A DNA stretch of 5,165 bases, from assembly GCA_944388635.1 (NCBI GenBank), contig CALXJN010000026.1:1-5165 (forward strand), given 5' to 3'. The position numbers and the translations under genes were made by a program. Every line of letters begins with the position of its first letter. Positions within the stretch are counted from its first letter, which is position 1. Of this stretch, positions 1 through 5,165 are shown piece after piece. Under the pieces are notes generated by a model. The model saw only the letters and a list, made by a program, of their open reading frames with translations, was not told where the DNA came from and searched no databases. The stretch is from an uncultured Clostridia bacterium. Its GTDB lineage: Bacteria; Bacillota; Clostridia; TANB77; CAG-508.

Positions 1-50
1 GCAAGTTTTTTACATATTTTGCATATAATAATTGCGAGGAGGAAACTAGA

Positions 51-240
51 TTGGAAAAAATAAGATATTTTGATCATGCGGCAACCACTTATGTAAAAGA
101 AGAGGTTTTAAAAGAGATGATACCATACTTTACATTAAATTATGGGAATCAGAGTAACTTTTGGCGAAGATAATACAAAAGAAGATGTAGATTATTTAAT
201 AGAAAATTTAGAAAAAAGTATCAATGAACTTAGAAAATAG
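51..240 (+). pseudogene. Cysteine desulfurase (NifS/IscS-type) remnant with large internal deletion
   Basis: The intact enzyme is a PLP-dependent desulfurase that takes sulfur from cysteine for Fe-S clusters or tRNA thiolation. A TTG start at 51 follows a strong SD (GAGGAGG, 36-42). It opens a 40-residue frame ending at TAA 171-173 whose first part, MEKIRYFDHAATTYVKEEV and on to LNYGN, is the classic N-terminus of the family (YLDHAATT...YGNPSS). From about 145 the +1 frame reads GIRVTFGEDNT, then KEDVDYLIENL, ending at TAG 238-240. This is the family's C-terminal strand and helix. Only about 64 of the usual 380-400 residues remain. The PLP-binding lysine, the active-site cysteine loop and most of the fold are missing, so no activity is possible. 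The two pieces meet at GGAATC (145-150), which fits both the expected GN(P) codons and the GIR codons and suggests deletion at a short direct repeat. An assembly collapse would look the same. Confidence 0.8.
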
Positions 241-259
241 AATGAGTGGTCAAAAAGCA

Positions 260-288
260 TTGACATATTATTATATATATGATAACCT
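260..288 (+). promoter_or_regulatory. Possible sigma-A promoter for the acyl-CoA synthetase gene
   Basis: A perfect TTGACA -35 box lies at 260-265. The -10 is uncertain: GATAAC (281-286, 15-bp spacer, 4/6 match) or TAACCT (283-288, 17-bp spacer, 3/6). A better-looking TATGAT at 278-283 is only 12 bp away, too close to pair with this -35. The site lies between the nifS remnant and the start at 321, so the acyl-CoA synthetase probably has its own transcript. The candidate -10 overlaps the left arm of the inverted repeat at 282-317. Confidence 0.4.
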
Positions 289-317
289 AGTATCGAAAAC
301 TAGATTAGAGAGGTTAT
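282..317 (+). promoter_or_regulatory. Inverted repeat masking the SD of the acyl-CoA synthetase gene
   Basis: ATAACCT (282-288) is exactly complementary to AGGTTAT (311-317), with a 22-nt loop. The right arm includes the AGG of the SD GAGAGG (308-313), which lies 7 nt before the ATG at 321, so folding would hide the SD. Inside the same stretch, CTAGT (287-291) and ACTAG (299-303) form the ends of a 17-bp imperfect dyad, which could instead be a protein-binding site. Whether either is functional is inference. The 7-bp stem is short and A/T-rich. Confidence 0.35.
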
Positions 318-320
318 TAT

Positions 321-2031
321 ATGAAAAATAGAATTCTATATGATATTCATGAATTTAAAGACTTAAAAGAAATGATAAATAATTCAACTAAAGAATATGC
401 TGAAAATGTAGCTTTTGTTATAAAACACAAAAACAACAAAGAAATAAGTTACGAGAATATAAGTTATGAAACTTTTGGAAAAGAAATAGACTGTTTAGGA
501 ACAGCACTTCTTGAAATGGGTTACAAAAATAAAAAAATTGCAGTAATTGGTAAAAATAGATATGAATGGATACTTTCATATATAGCAGTAATTAACGGAG
601 TTCGGAGTAATTGTTCCACTTGATAAAGGGCTACCAGAAGAAGAAATAGAAATGTCTCTTAAAAAATCTGGGGCAGAAATAATTTTTTGTGAAGAAAGTT
701 ATATTGATACTATAAATAAAATAATGCTAAAAGGAGAAACTTCTTTGCAAAAAGTAATTTGCATGGATGAAGTAGAAAATTTTGATACAGTTAGAAAGTT
801 AATAGAAAAAGGAGGAGAATTAATTCAAGCTGGAAATAGAGAATACATTGATACAAAAATAGACACAGAAAAAATGGCATCAATAGTATTTACATCAGGA
901 ACAACTTCACTTTCTAAAGCTGTAATGTTGTCACAAAAAAATATAATAAGCAATATAAATGGATTAAACAAAGTAGAAAAAATGTACAGTACTGATACAA
1001 ATATAGCTTTTTTACCATTTCACCATACATTTGGTTCTACAGGAATGCTTTTCTTTTTATCAAATGGAACACGAAATGTATTTTGTGACGGATTAAGACA
1101 CATACAAGAAAACCTAAAAGAATACAAAGTAACAGTATTCGTATGCGTTCCACTTTTAATAGAAGCAATGTATAAGAAAATAGAAGCAGGAATTGAGAAA
1201 AAAGGTAAAACAAAATTAGTAAAAATTGCAAAAGTTTTATGCAAAATTTTATTAAAATTCGGAATAGATATTAGGAAAAAAGTATTTAAAGAAATATATG
1301 ATGAACTTGGTGGAGAAATTAGATTTGTAATAAGTGGAGCATCTTCACTTGATAAAAAAGTTGCAAAAGGGTTTAATGATTTCGGAATACTTGCAGTACA
1401 AGGATATGGTCTAACAGAAACAGCACCAGTACTTACGGCAGAAAATAAAAAAGTAATTAGATATGGCTCAATTGGATATCCACTACCAGGAGTAGAAATA
1501 AAAATAGATAACCCAAATGAAGAAGGCATAGGAGAAATAATTGCAAAAGGACCAAACGTAATGCTTGGATATTATGAAGATGAAAAAGCAACAAATGAAG
1601 TTATAAAGGACGGCTGGTTCCATACAGGAGATTTAGCATATATGGATAAGGATGGAATAATATTTATAGCCGGAAGAAAGAAAAATGTAATAGTACTAAA
1701 AAATGGAAAAAATGTGTATCCAGAAGAAATAGAAGTATTAATCAATAATCTTCCATATGTTGCAGAAAGTATGGTGTATGGAGAAGAAAAAGATGATGAC
1801 TTATTAGTATCTGTAAAAATCGTATATAATAAAGAATATGTAGAAGAGAAATATCCAAACATAACAGAGGAAGAATTAAGAGAAATTGTTTGGAAAGATA
1901 TAAAAGAAATAAATACAAAACTTCCTAAATATAAATATATGAAAAAACTAGTATTAACAGATGAACCAATGATAAAAACAACTACACAAAAAGTAAAAAG
2001 ACAAGAAGAAATCAAAAAGATGAAACAATAA
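321..2031 (+). pseudogene. AMP-forming long-chain acyl-CoA synthetase, interrupted by a frameshift
   Basis: This ANL-superfamily enzyme would activate a fatty acid with ATP to acyl-AMP and then form acyl-CoA at the cytoplasmic membrane face. The frame from ATG 321 (SD GAGAGG, 7-nt spacing) reads to ...AVINGV at 602, then hits TGA at 621-623. The frame from 604 continues GVIVPLDKGLP and stays open to TAA 2029-2031. Removing the C at 603 restores NGVGVIVPLDK and a 569-residue protein, normal for the family. Motifs in corrected numbering are: P-loop TSGTTSLSKA (~191-200), GYGLTETAP (~361-369), FHTGD (~433-437), GRKKNVIVLKNGKNVYPEE (~451-469) and the C-terminal catalytic lysine in TTTQKVKR (~K557). 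All are intact. The P-loop has SLSK where most relatives have GxPKG. The internal ATG at 652 lacks a convincing SD, and a product starting there would lose about 110 N-terminal residues. Substrate chain length cannot be read from sequence. A sequencing error is a serious alternative to a true pseudogene. Confidence 0.85.
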
Positions 2032-2036
2032 AGCTT

Positions 2037-2087
2037 AAAAATTTTGAAAATAAAAGTATTTTTATTTTCAAAATTTTTCTTTTTTTT
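2037..2087 (+). terminator. Intrinsic terminator after the acyl-CoA synthetase gene
   Basis: There is a perfect 19-bp stem (2037-2055 with 2060-2078) with a GTAT loop (2056-2059), followed by C and eight T (2080-2087). It lies 5 nt after the stop codon. The stem has only one G-C pair, but its length and the U-tract are typical of terminators in very AT-rich Firmicutes. It separates the acyl-CoA synthetase from the ftsEX operon. Confidence 0.9.
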
Positions 2088-2100
2088 CCAAAAAAAACTA

Positions 2101-2129
2101 TTGCATAAATTCAGAAATATTGTTATGAT
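2101..2129 (+). promoter_or_regulatory. Extended -10 promoter for the ftsEX operon
   Basis: TTGCAT (2101-2106) serves as a weak -35. After a 17-bp spacer comes TATGAT (2124-2129, 5/6 match), preceded by TGT, giving an extended -10 (TGTTATGAT). It lies just after the terminator and about 56 nt before the ftsE start, leaving a leader of about 50 nt. The extended -10 makes up for the poor -35. It is the only good promoter seen between here and the window end, so it probably drives ftsE, ftsX and the M23 gene together. Confidence 0.6.
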
Positions 2130-2185
2130 ATATAAAGAAAAAGTTTAAATAAAAGTCAAAAAAATTAGGAGAAAATTGATAAAAA

Positions 2186-2872
2186 ATGATAGAATTCAGA
2201 AATGTAAATAAAAGATATTCTACTGGAACTGAAGCAATACATAACGCAAACTTCATAATAGAAAAAGGAGAATTTGCATTTTTAGTAGGAACTTCAGGCT
2301 CAGGAAAATCAACATTAATAAAGTTGATACTAAAAGAAGAAGAACCAACTTCAGGAAATATCATAATAAATGGGAAAGATACAACATTCTTAAAGAAGAA
2401 TAGAATTCCATATTTAAGAAGAAGTATGGGAGTTGTTTTCCAAGACTTTAGACTATTACCAGATAAAACAGTTTATGATAATGTAGCTTATGCAATGTAC
2501 ATAGTAAGAGCAACTCAAAGACATATAAGAAGGCAAGTACCTATGGTCTTATCCTTGGTAGGACTAAGCGGAAAAGCAAAAATGTATCCACATGAATTGT
2601 CAGGAGGAGAACAACAAAGAGTAGCACTTGCAAGAGCATTAGTAAATAATCCTTCTATGCTTATTGCAGACGAACCAACAGGAAATCTAGATCCAGATAC
2701 AGCTTGGGACATCATGAACTTACTTAATGAAATAAATATGAGGGGAACAACTGTAATTGTTGCAACACACGCGAAAGACATAGTAGATAAAATGAAAAAA
2801 AGAGTAATCCAGATAGAAAAAGGCAACATAGTAAGAGATGATAAAAAGGGTGGTTATGACAGTGAGATATAA
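2186..2872 (+). CDS. ftsE: Cell division ATP-binding protein FtsE
   Basis: This is the cytoplasmic ATPase of the FtsEX complex, an ABC transporter-like assembly that moves no known substrate. Instead it passes ATP-hydrolysis energy through FtsX to an extracellular peptidoglycan hydrolase during division or elongation. The 228-residue length is normal for FtsE. All nucleotide-binding motifs are present: Walker A GTSGSGKST (35-43), Q-loop Q86 in VVFQDFRLL, signature LSGGEQQR (138-145), Walker B MLIADEPT with catalytic E163, D-loop NLDP (167-170) and switch H195 in ATHAKD. The opening IEFRNVNKRY and the VFQDFRLLPDKTVYDNVA segment are typical of FtsE rather than other ABC ATPases. ATG 2186 fits the family N-terminus. 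Its best SD, AGGAG at 2167-2171, is 14 nt away, which is unusually far. A TTG at 2176 has closer spacing but is in the wrong frame. The 3' end overlaps ftsX, which supports translational coupling. Confidence 0.96.
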   Translation: MIEFRNVNKRYSTGTEAIHNANFIIEKGEFAFLVGTSGSGKSTLIKLILKEEEPTSGNIIINGKDTTFLKKNRIPYLRRSMGVVFQDFRLLPDKTVYDNVAYAMYIVRATQRHIRRQVPMVLSLVGLSGKAKMYPHELSGGEQQRVALARALVNNPSMLIADEPTGNLDPDTAWDIMNLLNEINMRGTTVIVATHAKDIVDKMKKRVIQIEKGNIVRDDKKGGYDSEI

Positions 2873-3755
2873 TGTAATGAATTATTTAATAGGAGAAGGA
2901 TTTCGAAATGTACTAAAGAATAAAAAATCTACAGGTGCAGCATTAGTAATTATGTGTATGGCAATGCTAATGTTTGGAGTATTCTTCATCCTTGGAGAAA
3001 ATGTAAATTATGTAATGAAACAAGTAGAAGCAGAACAAGGAATGCAAGTTTACCTTGATATTGGAGTTACAGATGAAGAAATAGACGAAATAGAAAGCAG
3101 AATAAGGGAAATACAAGGGGTAAATACAGTAGAATTTGTTTCTGGCACAGAAGGCTATAATGAAATGAAGGAAGGACTTGAAGATTATGCAGACATAATG
3201 GAAGGAATAGAAGATATATTCCCAGATTCATTTATAGTAACATTGACAGACTTAAATTTAAATAGTACTGTTAAAGAACAAATAAAACAAATAGAAAAAG
3301 TTGATGATATAACAGGTAGTGATGAAACAATAGACATATTATTAAAAATTACAAAAGGAGTAAGAATTGTAACATTTGCTATACTTGTTGTATTAGTTAT
3401 AATTTCAATATTTATAATAACAAATACAATAAAACTTACAGTTCATGCAAGAAGAAAAGAAATTTCTATTATGAAATATGTGGGAGCAACGAATAGCTTC
3501 ATAAGATGGCCATTTATAGTAGAAGGTATCATAATAGGAGTTGTAGCTGCATTAATTTCAATATTGATTGTAGGACTTGCATATAACCTAGTAACAAATG
3601 GTATTACACAAACAGATACATTCCAAAGATTAAACTTGAGATTATATACATTTGCAGATATGTTTAATTTATTATTATTAACATATATAGCACTTGGAGC
3701 TGGAATTGGTATTGTCGGAAGCTCAATCTCAATGAGAAAATACTTAGAAGTATAA
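2856..3755 (+). CDS. ftsX: Cell division membrane protein FtsX
   Basis: This is the integral membrane partner of FtsE. Its large extracellular loop binds and activates the coiled-coil domain of a cell-wall hydrolase. From ATG 2856 it has 299 residues with the family layout: a short cytoplasmic N-terminus with the EGFRNVLKNKKST motif; TM1 ~28-48; an acidic extracellular domain ~50-165; TM2 ~170-192; a cytoplasmic segment HARRKEISIMKYVGATNSFIR, the conserved region that contacts FtsE; TM3 ~224-245; and TM4 ~270-291. The start is uncertain. ATG 2856 has AAGGG 5 nt upstream (2846-2850) and overlaps ftsE by 17 nt. In-frame ATG 2838 would add six residues without a clear SD. GTG 2862 would give MRYNVMNYL and has GGTGG 8 nt upstream. 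The next gene, a secreted coiled-coil peptidase, is the expected target. Confidence 0.94.
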   Translation: MTVRYNVMNYLIGEGFRNVLKNKKSTGAALVIMCMAMLMFGVFFILGENVNYVMKQVEAEQGMQVYLDIGVTDEEIDEIESRIREIQGVNTVEFVSGTEGYNEMKEGLEDYADIMEGIEDIFPDSFIVTLTDLNLNSTVKEQIKQIEKVDDITGSDETIDILLKITKGVRIVTFAILVVLVIISIFIITNTIKLTVHARRKEISIMKYVGATNSFIRWPFIVEGIIIGVVAALISILIVGLAYNLVTNGITQTDTFQRLNLRLYTFADMFNLLLLTYIALGAGIGIVGSSISMRKYLEV

Positions 3756-3771
3756 AATGGAGGAAATGCAT

Positions 3772-4971
3772 ATGAAAAAGATAATAAGCATAGCACTTTT
3801 AATAGCCATATTATCAATTTCTGTATTAAGTTTTGCAGCAACCGCGGCAGAACTTAATGAGCAAAAAGAAAATTTACAAGATCAAATTGATGAAAACCAA
3901 GAAAAAATTAATACAATAGATAATGAGGTAGACTCAGTTTTATTAGAAATAGAAGAACTTGACGGAGAAATATCAGCAAAAGAAGAAGAGATAGAAACAC
4001 TTAATACTGAACTTACAAACTTAAATAATGAAATATCTGAGCTTGAAACAAAACTTAATGAAGAACAAGAAAAATATGATGAACAATATGATACATTATG
4101 CAAAAGATTAGTTGCACAATATAAAATGGGCAACACTTCTTATTTAGATGTATTACTAAATTCAAAAAGTTTGTCAGACTTCATATCAAGATATTATATA
4201 ATAGGAAAAATTGCAGATTATGATACAAAACTATTAGACCAAATAGAAGAACAAAAAACTACGATAGAAAACTCTAAAAAAGAAGTAGAAACAAAGAAAA
4301 GTGAAGTAAGTGAAAAACAAGCACAAGTAAAAACAGAAGAACTTAGATTATCTAATGCAAGAGCAAATAAAAATAAATATGTATCTCAATTAACAGATGA
4401 ACAAAAAGCATTACAAGCACAAATAGATAAATACAATGAGGAAATGAAACAAACAGAAAGAGAATTACAAGAGATAGCAAGACAATCACAAAGTAGCTCA
4501 TCAGGTGGAGGATATGTATATACAGGTGGTCTTTTAGAGTGGCCTTGTCCAGTGTATAGTAGAATATCTTCATATTTTGGAGGAAGAAATTCACCAGGTG
4601 GAGGAGTAGGTTCTACAAATCACAAAGGTATTGATATAGCAGCTGCAGGAGGAAATAAGATAGTTGCAGCTGAAAGCGGAACGGTTATAAAGGTTTCTAA
4701 TACATGTACACATAATTATGGAAAAACACCTAGTACAAGATGTGGCTGTGGTGGAGGATATGGAAACTACTTAATGATATCACATGGAAATGGACTAGTT
4801 ACATTATATGCACACTGCTCAACTATTTCAGTAAGTGTTGGACAAACAGTTTCAAAAGGACAACAAATAGCAACAGTTGGAACTACTGGATATTCAACAG
4901 GAAACCATTTACACTTTGGTGTATTACTAAACGGAACATATGTAAATCCAATGTCATATTTTAATAAATAG
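3772..4971 (+). CDS. Secreted coiled-coil M23 (LytM) peptidoglycan endopeptidase, FtsEX-linked EnvC/PcsB-like
   Basis: This is predicted to cut peptide cross-links in peptidoglycan outside the cell, under FtsEX control. The 399-residue protein starts at ATG 3772, 8 nt after GGAGG (3759-3763). ATGs at 3757 and 3766 overlap or crowd that SD. Residues 1-25 form a signal peptide (KK, hydrophobic core, then SFAATAAE with likely cleavage near A24-A26). Residues ~27-110 and ~150-238 are charged coiled coils. They flank the segment YKMGNTSYLDVLLNSKSLSDFISRY (~117-141), the conserved hairpin region of PcsB/CwlO/EnvC-type proteins. A Ser/Gly linker (~239-253) leads to the M23 domain (~255-397). Zinc and catalytic residues are intact: H284 and D288 (HKGID), H347 (YAH), H379 and H381 (HLH). 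The enzyme should therefore be active itself, unlike the degenerate domain of E. coli EnvC. An unusual loop, CTHN...RCGCGGGYGNY (~312-332), adds three cysteines and one histidine. It lies 16 nt after ftsX, in the same operon. Confidence 0.92.
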   Translation: MKKIISIALLIAILSISVLSFAATAAELNEQKENLQDQIDENQEKINTIDNEVDSVLLEIEELDGEISAKEEEIETLNTELTNLNNEISELETKLNEEQEKYDEQYDTLCKRLVAQYKMGNTSYLDVLLNSKSLSDFISRYYIIGKIADYDTKLLDQIEEQKTTIENSKKEVETKKSEVSEKQAQVKTEELRLSNARANKNKYVSQLTDEQKALQAQIDKYNEEMKQTERELQEIARQSQSSSSGGGYVYTGGLLEWPCPVYSRISSYFGGRNSPGGGVGSTNHKGIDIAAAGGNKIVAAESGTVIKVSNTCTHNYGKTPSTRCGCGGGYGNYLMISHGNGLVTLYAHCSTISVSVGQTVSKGQQIATVGTTGYSTGNHLHFGVLLNGTYVNPMSYFNK

Positions 4972-4986
4972 TATTTATGAACAAGT

Positions 4987-5026
4987 TTAAATTCACTTAA
5001 AGAAAATATTCTTTAAGTGAATTTAA
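4987..5026 (+). repeat. Perfect 18-bp inverted repeat without U-tract, between the M23 gene and the next gene
   Basis: Bases 4987-5004 pair perfectly with 5009-5026 around an AATA loop (5005-5008). The RNA hairpin would start 15 nt after the M23 stop codon. The 3' side reads TTAATAAAATAGG, so there is no T-run, and the opposite strand lacks one too. It may be a weak or partial terminator, a 3'-end stabiliser that sets relative expression in the operon, or a DNA operator. The sequence does not decide between these. Confidence 0.65.
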
Positions 5027-5065
5027 TTAATAAAATAGGAATATAATTTATTCGGAGGCTTTTAT

Positions 5066-5165
5066 ATGGAAAATGATAAAAAACAAAAAATATATAAATC
5101 AATTATGCTTGTTGTCGTAGCCTCAATAGTTACATTTGTAATAACAAGCATAGTAAATTATGACG
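5066..5165 (+). CDS. N-terminus of a membrane-anchored protein, possibly an S41 (CtpA-like) protease; cut by window edge
   Basis: Only the first 33 codons are present. ATG 5066 has a good SD, GGAGG at 5054-5058 with 7-nt spacing. The protein begins with a charged, Lys-rich stretch (MENDKKQKIYKS), followed by one hydrophobic segment (~13-30: IMLVVVASIVTFVITSIV) and then NYD. This is an uncleaved signal-anchor with the bulk of the protein predicted outside the cell. No catalytic domain is visible. The S41 carboxy-terminal processing protease call rests on context: clostridial genomes often have such a gene directly after ftsE-ftsX-M23, with a similar single-helix N-terminus. Any other anchored exoprotein remains possible. 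Frame and start are secure; function is not. Confidence 0.6.
   Translation, partial: MENDKKQKIYKSIMLVVVASIVTFVITSIVNYD

Noticed and set aside
24..29. TATAAT upstream of the nifS remnant
   Set aside because: The -35 position falls at the window edge and reads GCAAGT. The start point would fall on the SD (36-42). It cannot be supported from this window.
51..173. A new 40-residue small protein with a strong SD
   Set aside because: Its first 33 residues are clearly the N-terminus of a cysteine desulfurase and the tail is out-of-frame read-through of that gene's own 3' end, so it is a remnant.
597..623. Programmed ribosomal frameshift in the acyl-CoA synthetase
   Set aside because: There is no slippery heptamer, internal SD-like stimulator or stable downstream hairpin near 603, and this enzyme family is not known to use recoding.
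1020..2015. Long reverse-strand open frames opposite the acyl-CoA synthetase (1020-1529, 1572-2015)
   Set aside because: They are antisense to well-conserved codons, rich in Ser/Phe/Ile as expected from the complement of AT-rich coding DNA, and lack SDs and recognisable domains.
652..2031. A separate complete gene starting at ATG 652
   Set aside because: No convincing SD upstream. The same frame continues back to 604 with conserved family sequence, so 652 is an internal Met of the broken gene.
3443..4594. Reverse-strand open frames opposite ftsX and the M23 gene
   Set aside because: They are shadows of real genes. Their composition mirrors the Glu/Lys-rich coiled coil, and no start signals are seen.
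4740..4964. Forward open frame within the M23 domain
   Set aside because: It lies in a different frame from the catalytic motifs (HLHFG and others), which are plainly in the longer frame. No SD or protein family is visible.
5042..5047. Perfect TATAAT -10 box just before the last gene
   Set aside because: No -35 match at 15-19 bp spacing and no TG extension. Transcription would begin near 5054, inside the SD, leaving no usable leader.

Overview
The window is very AT-rich. Arg is almost always AGA, Shine-Dalgarno (SD) sequences are of the GGAGG type, and TGG encodes Trp while TGA does not. The gene set (a NifS-type cysteine desulfurase remnant, an AMP-forming acyl-CoA synthetase, then ftsE-ftsX-M23 hydrolase and the start of a membrane-anchored protein) fits a low-GC Firmicute, most likely an anaerobic gut-type clostridium. 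That placement is inferred from gene order and protein style; no marker gene here proves it.

Left part (1-2031): two damaged genes. At 51-240 the first ~33 and last ~31 residues of a cysteine desulfurase lie next to each other out of frame, as if roughly 300 central codons were removed at a short GGAATC repeat. After a short intergenic stretch with a TTGACA box and an inverted repeat covering the SD, a fatty-acid-type acyl-CoA synthetase runs from 321 to 2031. It is broken by what looks like one extra C at 603. Every downstream catalytic motif is intact, so this is either a very recent lesion or a sequence error. A strong intrinsic terminator (2037-2087) closes this unit.

Right part (2101-5165): a division/cell-wall operon. 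An extended -10 promoter (2101-2129) drives ftsE and the overlapping ftsX, which form the FtsEX ABC-type complex. 16 bases further on is a secreted coiled-coil plus M23 (LytM) peptidase of the EnvC/PcsB/CwlO style. In known systems FtsEX uses ATP hydrolysis in the cytoplasm to change the shape of an extracellular coiled-coil hydrolase and so switch on septal peptidoglycan cleavage. The gene order here fits that. Unlike E. coli EnvC, this M23 domain keeps all its zinc and catalytic histidines and is probably itself the enzyme. A perfect 18-bp hairpin without a U-tract separates it from the next gene. That gene starts at 5066 and is cut by the window edge; it encodes a membrane-anchored protein, plausibly the S41 (CtpA-like) protease often found after these genes in clostridia.

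I found no mobile element, CRISPR array, tRNA or rRNA, and nothing that amounts to a wholly new system. The points most worth checking are the two adjacent gene lesions, the SD-masking hairpin upstream of the acyl-CoA synthetase, the Cys-rich insert in the M23 domain and the U-tract-less hairpin.
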